A stretch of 64,000 nucleotides of DNA from Rhizobium sp. NXC24 (GCF_002944315.1 NZ_CP024311.1:1402501-1466500); one strand, 5' to 3'; numbered from the stretch's first letter, positions 9,124-18,682 are shown. A program made the numbers and translations. The notes: generated by a model from the letters alone, not told the origin.

Positions 9124-9190
9124 AGGCTGAACCACAATCCCATGCGCAAATCGAGATCGAGAGAGGCTAGCAACCTGCTTTGCCCTGCTG

Positions 9191-9520
9191 CTATCGATGC
9201 GGGATGAGCAAATCATCGTCGTCGAAATCGGTCGACGGCCGACATGTGTAGACGGGGCAGTTGGGCCTGTCCTTGGTCGGAATATAGTCCTGATAGGCAT
9301 AGTAGCCGGGATCGCAGGCATTGCTGTCAGAAACGACACGATCATAGAGCGTCATGTTGCGCACCCTGGTGGACGGATAGCGCATGATTACCGCCCGTTC
9401 GCGGTCTATGATCGCCTTAGCCTGGCCACAGGTGAAGGACATGGAGTTGTACCGTGAGATCGCCAAGGCCGGGCTGGCGGCGGAGGCAATCAGCAGGCTC
9501 AGCAGGATGATTTTTTTCAT
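9191..9520 (-). CDS. Small secreted protein, four cysteines
   Basis: 109 residues from the ATG at 9520: MKKIILLSLLIASAASPALA is a clear signal peptide, cleaved near residue 20. The mature region has four cysteines (FTCGQAKAII, SNACDPGYYAY, NCPVYTCRP) and an acidic tail DFDDDD. I do not recognise the family; short Cys-containing exported proteins of this sort are frequent in rhizobia. A longer in-frame start at 9640 would destroy the signal peptide. Confidence 0.72.
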   Translation of the reverse strand: MKKIILLSLLIASAASPALAISRYNSMSFTCGQAKAIIDRERAVIMRYPSTRVRNMTLYDRVVSDSNACDPGYYAYQDYIPTKDRPNCPVYTCRPSTDFDDDDLLIPHR

Positions 9521-9631
9521 CGGAGCAATTCTCCCTGAAATTGTTATAATACCTATATATACGCGAAAGCCGCGGCCGTGGTTTCCGGATTTGTGGCAAA
9601 ACGCAAGTGTGATCCAAAGGGAGGCTCCGTG

Positions 9632-10060
9632 ATGAACCATGACCGCTACGAGGATTCTTATATCGCCGATATCCTTTTATCCGTACGGACCATTGCGCTT
9701 GTTGGCGCATCGCCCAATCCCGCGCGGCCTAGCAACGGCGTCATGGCCTACCTGATGGCGCGAGGCTATCGCGTCATTCCCGTCAATCCCGGGCAGGCCG
9801 GCAAGGAGATCCTCGGACAATGGGTCTTTGGTCATCTGGCCGATATTCCCGAGCCGGTCGACATGGTTGATGTCTTCCGTGCACCGGAATATCTGCGCTC
9901 GGTGGTCGAGGAGACGATCATGATCGAGCCGAGGCCGCCGGTCATTTGGGGCCAGCTCGGCGTCAGAGACGACGCCGCCGCTGCGAGAGCGGAAGCGGCC
10001 GGCGTCAAGGTCGTCATGGATCGCTGCCCGGCCATCGAATATCCGCGCCTGGTCGCCTGA
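9632..10060 (+). CDS. CoA-binding domain protein (YccU-like)
   Basis: 142 residues forming a single CoA_binding Rossmann domain: VRTIALVGASPNPARPSNGVMAYLMARGYRVIPVNPG at the N-terminus and VIWGQLGVRDDAAAARAEAAGVKVVMDRCPAIEYPRL at the C-terminus. Relatives are stand-alone proteins like E. coli YccU whose role is unclear. The ATG at 9632 has AAGGGAGG 8-14 nt upstream. It precedes metY on the same strand but has its own probable terminator. Confidence 0.88.
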   Translation: MNHDRYEDSYIADILLSVRTIALVGASPNPARPSNGVMAYLMARGYRVIPVNPGQAGKEILGQWVFGHLADIPEPVDMVDVFRAPEYLRSVVEETIMIEPRPPVIWGQLGVRDDAAAARAEAAGVKVVMDRCPAIEYPRLVA

Positions 10061-10097
10061 CCCCGACAGCCTGCGCCTGACTACTGCGAAAAGCTGA

Positions 10098-10140
10098 CCA
10101 TTTTGTCGCGCGATATCGCCGAAAGATGGCAGGTTTTTTT
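10098..10140 (+). terminator. Probable terminator after the CoA-binding gene
   Basis: CCATTTTG (10098-10105) can pair, with a wobble, with the segment ending GATGG (10129), enclosing a GC-rich loop, and a run of seven T follows (10134-10140). Confidence 0.5.
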
Positions 10141-10184
10141 CGTGAGCGGAAAAGCTCGGCAAAGTTCGCGGTTAACTTTAAGGC

Positions 10185-10213
10185 CTGAGACGCTATGATC
10201 CTCCCGTTATAAT
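10185..10213 (+). promoter_or_regulatory. Predicted metY promoter
   Basis: CTGAGA (10185-10190, 4/6), 17-nt spacer, TATAAT (10208-10213, perfect). Transcription would start near 10220, leaving a leader of about 16 nt with AAGGAG before the ATG. That is too short for a riboswitch downstream of this start site. Confidence 0.55.
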
Positions 10214-10235
10214 AGTATGGGCGGAAGGAGAGGGC

Positions 10236-11519
10236 ATGCCGACCAACAATCCAGGTTTCGACACGCTGGCGATTCATGCGGGCGCGCAGCCGGACCCGAC
10301 GACGGGCGCCCGCGCGACACCGATCTATCAGACGACCTCCTTCGTCTTTCAGGATGCGGACCACGCCGCCGCACTCTTCGGGCTGCAGCAGTTCGGCAAT
10401 ATTTACACGCGTATCATGAACCCGACCCAGGCCGTACTCGAGGAACGGGTGGCAGCCCTCGAAGGCGGCACGGCCGGCCTCGCCGTCGCCTCTGGTCATG
10501 CTGCTCAGATGCTCGTCTTTCACACCATCATGCAGCCGGGCGACAATTTCGTCGCCGCCAGGCAGCTCTACGGTGGCTCGATCAATCAGTTCGGCCACTC
10601 CTTCCAGAATTTCGATTGGCATGTGCGCTGGGCCGACTCCGCCGATCCGGCCACGTTCGAGACACAGATCGACAGCCGCACCCGCGGCATCTTCATTGAA
10701 AGCCTCGCCAATCCCGGCGGTACCTTCGTCGACATCGAGGCGATCGCCGCCGTTGCCCGCCGGCACGGCCTGCCGCTGATCGTCGACAATACAATGGCCA
10801 GCCCCTATCTCATCCGGCCGTTGGAGCATGGCGCCGACATCGTCATCCATTCGTTGACCAAATTCATGGGCGGCCACGGCAATTCCATGGGCGGCATGAT
10901 CATCGATGGCGGCACCTTCGACTGGTCCGCGTCAGACAATTATCCGATGCTGTCGACGCCGAGGCCGGAATATAACGGCATCGTGCTGCACGCCACCTTC
11001 GGCAATTTCGCTTTCGCCATCGCCTGCCGCGTCCTCGGCCTGCGCGATCTCGGCCCTGCCATCTCCCCCTTCAATGCCTTCTTGATCCTTACGGGCATCG
11101 AGACGTTGCCGCTGCGCATGCAGCGCCATTCCGACAATGCGATCGCCGTCGCCCGCTGGCTGAAAGGGCAGGACAAGGTGGCCTGGGTGAACTATGCCGG
11201 CCTTGAGGACGACCCGAACCATCCGCTGCAACAGCGCTATTCGCCCAAGGGGGCGGGTTCCGTCTTCACTTTCGGGTTGAAGGGCGGATATGAAGCGGGC
11301 AAGGGATTTGTGGAAGGCCTGGAGCTCTTTTCCCATCTCGCCAATATCGGCGACACGCGCTCCCTGGTCATCCACCCTGCCTCGACGACGCACAAGCAGC
11401 TCACCGACGAGCAGAAAATCGCAGCCGGCGCCGGTCCGGATGTGGTGCGCCTGTCGATCGGCATCGAGGACGTCAAGGACATCATCGCCGACCTTGAGCA
11501 GGCGCTGGCGAAGGCATGA
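10236..11519 (+). CDS. metY: O-acetylhomoserine sulfhydrylase-type PLP enzyme
   Basis: 427 residues of the Cys/Met-metabolism PLP family. YQTTSFVFQDADHAAALFGL, IYTRIMNPTQAVLEERVAALEGG and the PLP lysine in HSLTKFMGGHG (Lys209) are present, with VDNTMASPYLIRPLEHGAD supplying the cofactor aspartate. The length (about 427, with internal inserts compared with 390-400 residue MetZ/MetB) favours the O-acetylhomoserine-using MetY group, which makes homocysteine from sulfide; O-succinylhomoserine use cannot be excluded. RBS AAGGAG precedes the start. A cupin gene follows by 34 bp. Confidence 0.88.
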   Translation: MPTNNPGFDTLAIHAGAQPDPTTGARATPIYQTTSFVFQDADHAAALFGLQQFGNIYTRIMNPTQAVLEERVAALEGGTAGLAVASGHAAQMLVFHTIMQPGDNFVAARQLYGGSINQFGHSFQNFDWHVRWADSADPATFETQIDSRTRGIFIESLANPGGTFVDIEAIAAVARRHGLPLIVDNTMASPYLIRPLEHGADIVIHSLTKFMGGHGNSMGGMIIDGGTFDWSASDNYPMLSTPRPEYNGIVLHATFGNFAFAIACRVLGLRDLGPAISPFNAFLILTGIETLPLRMQRHSDNAIAVARWLKGQDKVAWVNYAGLEDDPNHPLQQRYSPKGAGSVFTFGLKGGYEAGKGFVEGLELFSHLANIGDTRSLVIHPASTTHKQLTDEQKIAAGAGPDVVRLSIGIEDVKDIIADLEQALAKA

Positions 11520-11553
11520 CACGGAAGCGTTTCCAGATCGGGACGGAAGATTT

Positions 11554-11898
11554 ATGACAACGTATTTACGATTGGACCCCGAAGGCGTCGAGCCGGAAAC
11601 CGGTGCTCCCGCCGACGATCGCATCGTTTCCGGGGCGCCAAAGTTCCGCACCTGGAATGTCGAGGAAGCTGATGGCGGCCTCTACGCGGGCATATGGGAG
11701 GCAACGCCCGGAAAATGGCGAATCGTCTATGACGAGTGGGAGTATTTCCATATCCTTTCCGGCTACTCGGTGGTAACTGCCGAAAATGGCGAGGCTTTTC
11801 ACCTGCGTGCCGGCGATCGCATGATTCTGAGACCCGGCTTTAAGGGGACGTGGGAAGTCATTGAAACCACCCGAAAGGATTATGTGATCCGTCTCTGA
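11554..11898 (+). CDS. DUF861-type cupin protein
   Basis: 114 residues, a single small cupin barrel of the Cupin_3/DUF861 group: KWRIVYDEWEYFHILSGYSVVTAENGEAFHLRAGDRMILRPGFKGTWEVIE. Members bind a metal or small ligand and several are linked to ureidoglycine or amino acid chemistry; this one has no clear assignment. The ATG at 11554 with GGACGGAAG upstream fits the family N-terminus. Probably cotranscribed with metY. Confidence 0.78.
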   Translation: MTTYLRLDPEGVEPETGAPADDRIVSGAPKFRTWNVEEADGGLYAGIWEATPGKWRIVYDEWEYFHILSGYSVVTAENGEAFHLRAGDRMILRPGFKGTWEVIETTRKDYVIRL

Positions 11899-12018
11899 CG
11901 GCGCCGCAAAGCCGGTCGAATCAAATCAGGACGGCCAGCGCCGTTCGGACGCGCGCAGGCATTTGTTAGCCGGCCAGCGCAAATAGCCGTTTTCATTGCC
12001 GCAAGTTGTGTCACTGGC

Positions 12019-12047
12019 CTTTCACCAAACTGTCATCAAACTGAAAC
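12019..12047 (+). promoter_or_regulatory. Pho box upstream of pstS
   Basis: Three 7-mers spaced 11 bp apart, CTTTCAC-CAAA-CTGTCAT-CAAA-CTGAAAC, with the central one an exact CTGTCAT PhoB half-site. The spacer CAAA is identical in both gaps. It lies about 125 bp before the pstS start and implies activation by PhoB under phosphate limitation. Confidence 0.85.
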
Positions 12048-12170
12048 ACTGCGAGATTAGAGCCATCACTGTCGCCAGGAGATTGAGGTGGGGGTTACGA
12101 ACCGATGGGGACGTTCCGTGCTCAGATCCTGCTCGCCATCCATTCATCACTTGAGGAAGTGAGTTCAATC

Positions 12171-13196
12171 ATGTTGAATCAGAAATTTCGTTCGCTTTGC
12201 CTGACTGCAGGCTTCATCGCGGCTATGTCCGTGTCGGCCTCGGCTGCCGACATCACGGGCGCCGGCTCGAGCTTTATCGCGCCGGTTATGTCCAAGTGGG
12301 CTGAAGGCTATAAGGCTGCGACGAACAACGTCGTCAACTACCAGTCGGTCGGTTCGGGCGCCGGCATCAAGCAGCTCCTCGACAAGACGATCGTATTCGG
12401 CGCTTCGGATAAGCCGATGAGCGACGCTGACCTCGAGAAGAACGGCATTGCCCAGTTCCCGATGATCTCCGGCGGTATCGTCGTTTCCTATAACGTTGAA
12501 GGCGTAAAGCCGGGCGAACTCGTTCTCGACGGCAAGACGCTGGCCGACATCTTCCTCGGCAAGGTCGCCAAGTGGGACGATGCAGCCATCAAGGCCCTGA
12601 ACCCCGACGTGAAGCTGCCTTCCACCGCGATCTCCGTCGTTTATCGCGCCGACAGCTCGGGCACGACCTTCAACTTCACCGATTTCCTGTCGAAGGTTTC
12701 GCCGGAGTGGAAAGAAAAGGTTGGTTCGAACACGGCAGTTGAATGGCCGGTCGGCTTTGGCGCCAAGGGTTCCGAAGGCGTTTCCACCACTGTCAACCAG
12801 ACGGCTGGTTCGATCTCTTACGTTGAATATTCTTACGTCGTCGCCAACCATATCGGTTTCGCGAAGATGAAGAATGCTGCCGGCAAGGTTGTCGAGCCTA
12901 GCCTCGATACATTCAAGGCTGCTGCTTCCAACGCCGATTGGGCTCATGCCAAGAACTTCAACCTGATCATCACCAATCAGCCGGGCGAAAAGAGCTGGCC
13001 GATTGCCGCTTCGACCTGGGTTATGCTCTACAAGAAGCCGGCCGATGCCGCTAAGAACGAAGAGGCCCTGAAGTTCTTCAAGTGGTCCTATCAGAACGGT
13101 CAGAAGGACGCGACCGCCCTGTCTTATCTGGCAGTCCCGGACAATGTCGTCGAGATTGTCGAGAAGTCCTGGCAGAAGGACTTCGGCACGAAGTAA
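12171..13196 (+). CDS. pstS: Phosphate ABC transporter substrate-binding protein
   Basis: 341 residues from the ATG at 12171, with a signal peptide ([12 protein letters not shown], cleavage near residue 25). The mature protein has PstS features: [47 protein letters not shown], and [16 protein letters not shown], which hold the phosphate-ligand serines and arginine. Periplasmic; first gene of pstSCAB, under the Pho box. An upstream in-frame start at 12105 would hide the signal peptide. Confidence 0.96.
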   Translation: MLNQKFRSLCLTAGFIAAMSVSASAADITGAGSSFIAPVMSKWAEGYKAATNNVVNYQSVGSGAGIKQLLDKTIVFGASDKPMSDADLEKNGIAQFPMISGGIVVSYNVEGVKPGELVLDGKTLADIFLGKVAKWDDAAIKALNPDVKLPSTAISVVYRADSSGTTFNFTDFLSKVSPEWKEKVGSNTAVEWPVGFGAKGSEGVSTTVNQTAGSISYVEYSYVVANHIGFAKMKNAAGKVVEPSLDTFKAAASNADWAHAKNFNLIITNQPGEKSWPIAASTWVMLYKKPADAAKNEEALKFFKWSYQNGQKDATALSYLAVPDNVVEIVEKSWQKDFGTK

Positions 13197-13270
13197 TTTG
13201 TGCTGGGTGAGAAGTTGCGGCGGACAGGGTATAGCCCTGTCCGCCTTTCGTCACGGACAAGGGGAAATCG

Positions 13271-14242
13271 ATGGCTGACGCGACTCAGACGGCTGCCTTC
13301 CAGGCTATAGATACCACCGCCAGCACCAGAAAATTCCGGATGCAGGATCGGATTTTCTATTTTATGACGCTTGGCTCGGCTACTCTCGTCGTGCTTCTGC
13401 TGCTGGCAATCCTGGTGGTTCTTGTCATCGATGCCTTGCCAACCTTCCAGACCTTCGGCTTATCGTTCCTCTTTGGCACAAAGTGGAGCGCTCCCGTCGA
13501 TATTTACGGTGCAGTGCCTGCCGTGGTCGGTACGCTGGTGAGTTCGTTCATCGCCATGCTGATTGCCGTTCCCCTCGGCATCGGCATTGCCATCTTCCTC
13601 ACGGAACTTTGCCCCGGCAGCCTGCGACGTCCGATCAGCACGGCCATCGAGCTTTTGGCCGGTGTGCCCTCCATTATCTACGGTATCGTCGGTCTGTTCA
13701 TTCTCGTGCCGCTGATGCAGAACTATATCCTGCCCTTCCTTATGATGACGATCGGCCAGGTGCCGTTGATCGGCCTGCTGTTCCAGCCGCCGGCCCCAGG
13801 CGTCGGCCTGTTGACGGCAAGCCTCGTGCTGGCTGTCATGATCCTGCCGTTCATCACCGCGATTGCCCGCGACGTGTTCAGCACCGTGCCGCCGATGTTG
13901 CGTGAATCCGCTTACGGCATGGGCATGACCACATGGGAGGTGGCCCGCCACATCCTGATCCCCTATACACGTCGCGGCCTCGTCGGCGGCATCATGCTCG
14001 GCCTCGGCCGCGCGCTCGGCGAAACCATGGCCGTCACCTTCGTTGTAGGCTCGGTGAGCCGCCTGCAATCGTCGATCATTTCGCCGTCCACCACCATTTC
14101 CGCCCAGATCGCGAACAACTTCGGCGATGCCGACGGTCTACAATTGTCGAGCCTGATCGCGCTCGGCCTGCTCCTGTTCGTCCTTTCCTTCTGCGTGCTA
14201 GCAGCGGCGAGATGGATGATCGGCCGCGGCGACGCGCATTGA
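13271..14242 (+). CDS. pstC: Phosphate ABC transporter permease PstC
   Basis: 323 residues, six predicted membrane helices after a 30-residue cytoplasmic start. The ABC permease EAA-like loop is ESAYGMGMTTWEVARHILIPYTRRGLVGGIMLGLGRALGETMAV. Pairs with PstA in the inner membrane. It starts 74 bp after pstS and 11 bp before pstA. Confidence 0.95.
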   Translation: MADATQTAAFQAIDTTASTRKFRMQDRIFYFMTLGSATLVVLLLLAILVVLVIDALPTFQTFGLSFLFGTKWSAPVDIYGAVPAVVGTLVSSFIAMLIAVPLGIGIAIFLTELCPGSLRRPISTAIELLAGVPSIIYGIVGLFILVPLMQNYILPFLMMTIGQVPLIGLLFQPPAPGVGLLTASLVLAVMILPFITAIARDVFSTVPPMLRESAYGMGMTTWEVARHILIPYTRRGLVGGIMLGLGRALGETMAVTFVVGSVSRLQSSIISPSTTISAQIANNFGDADGLQLSSLIALGLLLFVLSFCVLAAARWMIGRGDAH

Positions 14243-14253
14243 GGAAAACACCC

Positions 14254-15105
14254 ATGGAAAATGCAATTCGTCAGAATCTCGTGTCGAGGCGCTATGGGAA
14301 GAACCGCGTGATGATGGCCTTGTGCTTCCTCGCGGCCATCCTCGGCATATTCTTTCTCAGCGTGATCCTTGTGACCCTGCTTTATCGCGGCGTATCGGCA
14401 CTCAGCCTCGACGTCTTCACGATGTCGATCCCGGCGCAGGGCTCGCGCGGTGGTCTGATCAACGCGATCTATGGCACCGTGCTGGTCACGGGCTGCGCCA
14501 TCCTGATCGCCGCGCCGATCGGCATTCTCGCCGGCACCTATCTGGTGGAATATGCCAACGGCACCAAGCTTGCCGAGGCCGCCAAGTTCATCAACGACAT
14601 CTTGCTGTCCGCACCCTCGATCATCATCGGCGTGTTCGTCTACGGCCTCGTGGTCGTGCCCATGCACGGCAACTCCGCCATCGCCGGCATCCTCGCGCTG
14701 GCGCTGATCGCCCTTCCGGTCGTCAACCGCACGACGCAGGATATGCTGTTGCTGGTGCCAAATGCGCTTCGTGAGGCGACCGCCGCGCTCGGCGCGCCGC
14801 GCTGGAAGTCCATGATGATGGTGATCTACCGTTCCGCCTGGACCGGCATCCTCACCGGCATCCTGCTGGCCGTCGCCCGTATCAGCGGCGAAACCGCGCC
14901 GCTTCTCTTCACCGCCGGTTACAGCAAATTTATGAATGCGGGCGTGACCGGTCCAATCGCCACGCTGCCGGTTGCCATCAACACGCTCGCCGCCGATGCA
15001 GGTGAGGATCTCAAACAACTGGCTTGGGCCGGCGCGCTGATCATCACCGTTGCCATCCTAGCCCTTAACATCCTTGCCCGTGTCTTGAGTGGGCGCCGCC
15101 AGTGA
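14254..15105 (+). CDS. pstA: Phosphate ABC transporter permease PstA
   Basis: 283 residues with six membrane helices and the permease loop [51 protein letters not shown]. The ATG at 14254 follows GAGGAAAAC. It matches the short PstA form, without the long periplasmic domain seen in some alphaproteobacterial fusions. Third gene of the operon. Confidence 0.95.
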   Translation: MENAIRQNLVSRRYGKNRVMMALCFLAAILGIFFLSVILVTLLYRGVSALSLDVFTMSIPAQGSRGGLINAIYGTVLVTGCAILIAAPIGILAGTYLVEYANGTKLAEAAKFINDILLSAPSIIIGVFVYGLVVVPMHGNSAIAGILALALIALPVVNRTTQDMLLLVPNALREATAALGAPRWKSMMMVIYRSAWTGILTGILLAVARISGETAPLLFTAGYSKFMNAGVTGPIATLPVAINTLAADAGEDLKQLAWAGALIITVAILALNILARVLSGRRQ

Positions 15106-15134
15106 CGCAGCCGCCGAACGATAGGAATGAAACC

Positions 15135-15971
15135 ATGAACATGAGCGACAGCAATTTCCAGAGCGTCAACGCACAGTCGGGGAAGGACGCCGTTTCACAG
15201 TCGGGTCCCGACATGCTCGCGAAACTTGAGGTGAAGAACCTCGATTTCACCTATCAGAACGGCCATCGCGTTCTGAAGGGTGTGAACATGAACATCCGCA
15301 AAAATGCGGTCACCGCCTTCATCGGCCCTTCGGGTTGCGGCAAGTCCACGCTGCTGCGCACCTTCAACCGGATGTATGATCTCTATCCGGGCCAGACTGT
15401 TGGCGGCGAGATCCTGTTGGATGGCCGCAATATCCTCGCCAAGGACGTCGATCTGAACGATTTGCGTGCCAAGGTCGGCATGGTGTTCCAGAAGCCCACG
15501 CCGTTCCCGATGTCGATCTATGAAAACGTCGCTTTCGGCATCCGGCTCTATGAGAAGATTTCCAAGGCGGAAATGGACGCCCGCGTCGAAGCGGCGCTGA
15601 CTGAAACTGCGCTTTGGAGCGAAGTGAAGGAAAAGCTGCACCAGAGCGGACTTGGCCTTTCCGGCGGCCAGCAGCAGCGTCTCTGCATCGCCCGCGCCAT
15701 CGCGGTGAAGCCATCCGTGTTGCTTCTCGACGAGCCGACTTCGGCTCTCGATCCTATCTCGACCGCCAAGGTCGAGGAATTGGTCTCGCAGCTTAAGGGC
15801 GAGTTCACGGTCGTCATCGTGACGCACAACATGCAGCAGGCGAGCCGTATCTCCGACAACACCGCCTTCATGTATCTAGGTGAGTTGATCGAATACGGCG
15901 CGACCGAGCAGATTTTCCAGGCGCCGAAGGTCAAGCGCACGGAAGACTACATCACCGGCCGTTACGGCTGA
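15135..15971 (+). CDS. pstB: Phosphate ABC transporter ATPase PstB
   Basis: 278 residues from the ATG at 15135 (AGGAA upstream); a GTG at 15102 overlapping the pstA stop is a less likely start. Walker [10 protein letters not shown] (about 64-72), Q-loop [16 protein letters not shown], signature LSGGQQQRL, Walker [13 protein letters not shown] and the switch histidine VTHNM are intact. Ends in a terminator, so phoU and phoB are not part of this transcript. Confidence 0.96.
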   Translation: MNMSDSNFQSVNAQSGKDAVSQSGPDMLAKLEVKNLDFTYQNGHRVLKGVNMNIRKNAVTAFIGPSGCGKSTLLRTFNRMYDLYPGQTVGGEILLDGRNILAKDVDLNDLRAKVGMVFQKPTPFPMSIYENVAFGIRLYEKISKAEMDARVEAALTETALWSEVKEKLHQSGLGLSGGQQQRLCIARAIAVKPSVLLLDEPTSALDPISTAKVEELVSQLKGEFTVVIVTHNMQQASRISDNTAFMYLGELIEYGATEQIFQAPKVKRTEDYITGRYG

Positions 15972-16015
15972 TATGGCAGAGGCGGGCGCATGCCGCCCGC
16001 TGCCAAGGGTTTTGC

Positions 16016-16052
16016 AATGGCGCGCCCGCCCGGCGCGCCATTTTGCGTTTTA
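16016..16052 (+). terminator. Terminator of pstSCAB
   Basis: AATGGCGCGC (16016-16025) pairs with GCGCGCCATT (16033-16042), an extra C-G closing the loop, followed by TTGCGTTTT. A second imperfect GC-rich stem lies just upstream at about 15975-16004. Confidence 0.82.
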
Positions 16053-16142
16053 GGCGATCAATGAACCTAGCGGATAGTCCTGCAATCAAGGCGTAACGCG
16101 CAATCGGGATTGGCGGGCTCTCGGCCAAAGGCAATACTTAAC

Positions 16143-17387
16143 TCACCAGCTCAGTTCCAGCTTGTCGAGGCCGTGGAATTGATAGAGATCCTTGACCTCC
16201 GGCGTCTTCTTGAGCGTCAGGCCGGGCAGGCGTTCGAACAGGATCGGCAGCACCACGTTCAATTCCAGCCGCGCCAGCGGCGCGCCGATGCAGAAATGGA
16301 TACCGGCGCCGAAGGAGAGATTGGGTGCTTCGTTGCGGTCGGGCTTGAAGGTGAGGGGATCGGAGAACTTCGTGGGGTCGAGATTGGCGGCGGCGAGAAT
16401 CAACGCCACCTTATCGCCACGCTGGAAGGACACGCCGTCGATTTCTGCCGGCTCCAGGCACCAGCGCTGGAAGACATGCACGGGCGCGCAGATTCGCAGC
16501 GTTTCCTCGACAGTACGCTCCGTCGTCGCCTCATCCTTGAAAAGCGCGGCAGGTGCGTAGCCGTTCTCCAGAATGACACGGACGGAATTGCCGATCTGAT
16601 GCACCGTCGCCTCGTGGCCGGCATTGAGCAGCACGATCGTCGTTGAGACCAGCTCGTCCTCGGTCAGATACTGGCCCTTATGCTCGGTTGTGATCATATG
16701 CGTGAGGAGATCGTCCTGCGGATTGGCGCGGCGCTCGCGAATGACCGTTTTCACGTAGTCGGCAAATTCCTTGGCTGCCTGATCGGCGGCAAGCTCGTCT
16801 TCGGGCGTGCGGCCGAATATGTACATGCGTACATAGGCATGCGACCACTTCAGCAATTGCGGCCCCATCTCTTCCGGAATGCCGATCATCCGCGCGATCA
16901 TGGTGACGGGAATGATATCGGCAAAGGCCGACAGCAGTTCGACTTCGCTTTTTTCTTCGAAATTATCGATCAGCCGGTTGGCGAGCTCCGCCAGCTCCGG
17001 CTTCATCTTCTCGACGTGACGGGAGACGAAGGCGCGGTTGACGAGGGTTCTCAGCCGCGTGTGCTCGGGCGGCTCGATTTCGAGCAGTGAATGTTGTTCG
17101 GCAAGATCGAAATTTTTGAGATGCGGCTGCGGCGCGGGCAGGCCGAGTTCTTCGCGGCTGGCGATATGCAGGATCTGCCGGCCGAAGCGGCGGTCGCGCA
17201 GCAGGCCGTTCACATGGTCATAGCCGGTGAAATACCATTGCTTCTGCTGTTCCCAATAGAAGGTGGGACATTCGGCATGCAGGGCGGCATAGACGGCGTT
17301 CGGATTGTTGTAGAAGGCGGGATCGCGCGCATTGAGGGACACGCGACGCGCCACGGGATCGATGGAGAAAACGGAGGATGTGGTCAT
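16143..17387 (-). CDS. Cytochrome P450 (soluble bacterial class I type)
   Basis: 414 residues. I-helix oxygen-binding motif LLNAGHEATVH, K-helix EETLR, and heme loop FGAGIHFCIGAPLARLE with the thiolate ligand Cys366. The usual acidic residue of the AGxDT motif is Glu here, as in several actinobacterial-type P450s. It is an orphan: no ferredoxin or ferredoxin reductase gene lies nearby, so electrons must come from elsewhere. The substrate is unknown. The diguanylate cyclase gene lies 41 bp upstream on the same strand. Confidence 0.92.
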   Translation of the reverse strand: MTTSSVFSIDPVARRVSLNARDPAFYNNPNAVYAALHAECPTFYWEQQKQWYFTGYDHVNGLLRDRRFGRQILHIASREELGLPAPQPHLKNFDLAEQHSLLEIEPPEHTRLRTLVNRAFVSRHVEKMKPELAELANRLIDNFEEKSEVELLSAFADIIPVTMIARMIGIPEEMGPQLLKWSHAYVRMYIFGRTPEDELAADQAAKEFADYVKTVIRERRANPQDDLLTHMITTEHKGQYLTEDELVSTTIVLLNAGHEATVHQIGNSVRVILENGYAPAALFKDEATTERTVEETLRICAPVHVFQRWCLEPAEIDGVSFQRGDKVALILAAANLDPTKFSDPLTFKPDRNEAPNLSFGAGIHFCIGAPLARLELNVVLPILFERLPGLTLKKTPEVKDLYQFHGLDKLELSW

Positions 17388-17428
17388 GACGAAAGGATTA
17401 TCGGAATAAAGCGGATGGGAAAAGGCCG

Positions 17429-18682
17429 TTACATCCGTGCCAGCGTACCGAGGCGGCGCAGCGCATGAATCTGATCATCGAGTGTCGGCACAAGCTCGCC
17501 GCCGTTCGGATCGGGCGGGGTATCGGTGGCCATTGCCGCTTCCGCCTCGCTGAAGACGATCGTGCAATTGCGGCCGCCGCGCTTGGCGGCATAAAGCGCC
17601 CGATCTGCGGCGGAAACCAATCGGTCCCAATTGGCGTTTTCGCATGGCATGATCGCCAGACCGATGCTGACGGTCGCTGGCACTAACGAGCGGCCGGCAA
17701 GCAGCGGCACACGGCAGAAGTCCAGGCGGATCGTCTCGGCGATCGCCTCGGCCTCCGCTTGGTCGTCTACGAGGATGAAGGCGGTAAATTCCTCGCCACC
17801 CATGCGGCCGAATGCGCCGTTGCGAGGCACGAACTGTCGTCCGATGCGAGCGAATTCGGCAAGCACGATATCGCCCGTCTGGTGGCCATAACGGTCGTTG
17901 ATCGCCTTGAAGTGATCGAGATCGAACAGCAGCGTGGCGATCTTCTGCGAGTCTTTGGTCGTCTTTCCGGCGACAAGTTCGAAATAATCCTGCAGGCCGC
18001 GTCGGTTCAGCACGCCCGTCAGCGTATCCGTGACCGATATAGCCCGCCAGCGTCGTTCGGACCGCTCCATCATCAGCTTGCCAGTGAGTGCGATTGCCGT
18101 GGTGATCAGCAACGCGCTGCCAAGGGCGGAGTAGCTGCGATAGCTCTGCGCTTCCTCAAGGTTGAGCTGCAGAAGCGTCATCGACATGGCGGAAACGAAG
18201 CAAAGGCAGGCGAGCGCCATGAAAACGAAGCCGAGCAGACCGCGCACCCCTTCGCGCCGGCCTTCCGCCGGGCGGACCGCAGCGGCGAGCAACGTCGCGC
18301 CGACCGCGCCAGCGAGATCGTAGAGGATGACGCGATTGACGAAACTCTCGTGAATCCAAGGCAGTTCGACCCCGGCAAACCAGATGGCCGGCGGGAACAG
18401 CGCCCGCCAGTCCAGCCGGCGATTGTCCATCCAGCAAAAGCCGGCGATCCAGGCACTTTCGCCGAGCAGAGCGATGCCGTTGCCGACTTCGATCGACAGG
18501 AAATCCGGAATGAAGCCGCGCGCTGCCACGAGGGCGAACCCGACGGCGCTGACGGTGAAGCCCAGCGACCACATCAAATAGGCAGGCGTCTGGCGATCAT
18601 GCCGCCAGGCAAAGAAAAGCACGGTTGCGAGCGTAATCGCTTCCGAACACCAGATGGTGAGGCCCGTTGTGATATTGAGCAC
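17429..18682 (-). CDS. Membrane-bound diguanylate cyclase (GGDEF)
   Basis: About 417 residues from a GTG at 18682 preceded by AAAGGAG. The N-terminal 200 residues hold about six membrane helices. The C-terminal GGDEF domain begins at ISVTDTLTGVLNRRGL, carries DLDHFKAINDRYGHQTGD and an active-site GGEEF (in FGRMGGEEFTAFIL), and ends ADRALYAAKRGGRN. The catalytic signature is intact, so it should make cyclic di-GMP; I see no RxxD inhibitory site immediately before it. A more upstream start at 18760 is open but lacks an RBS. Confidence 0.9.
   Translation of the reverse strand: MLNITTGLTIWCSEAITLATVLFFAWRHDRQTPAYLMWSLGFTVSAVGFALVAARGFIPDFLSIEVGNGIALLGESAWIAGFCWMDNRRLDWRALFPPAIWFAGVELPWIHESFVNRVILYDLAGAVGATLLAAAVRPAEGRREGVRGLLGFVFMALACLCFVSAMSMTLLQLNLEEAQSYRSYSALGSALLITTAIALTGKLMMERSERRWRAISVTDTLTGVLNRRGLQDYFELVAGKTTKDSQKIATLLFDLDHFKAINDRYGHQTGDIVLAEFARIGRQFVPRNGAFGRMGGEEFTAFILVDDQAEAEAIAETIRLDFCRVPLLAGRSLVPATVSIGLAIMPCENANWDRLVSAADRALYAAKRGGRNCTIVFSEAEAAMATDTPPDPNGGELVPTLDDQIHALRRLGTLARM

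Larger units (their letters stand above)
8728..9190. other. 463-bp gene-free region rich in inverted repeats
   Basis: No convincing ORF on either strand. It holds three perfect inverted repeats, listed separately (8809-8853, 8999-9032, 9103-9123). It lies upstream of the DMT permease and downstream of the small secreted-protein gene, both on the minus strand. Small regulatory RNAs or operators are possible. Confidence 0.5.

Noticed and set aside
10061..10235. Possible SAM-II riboswitch before metY
   Set aside because: Rhizobial methionine genes often have one, but I could not find the conserved GCTAAA element near the RBS, and the predicted promoter leaves only about 16 nt of leader.
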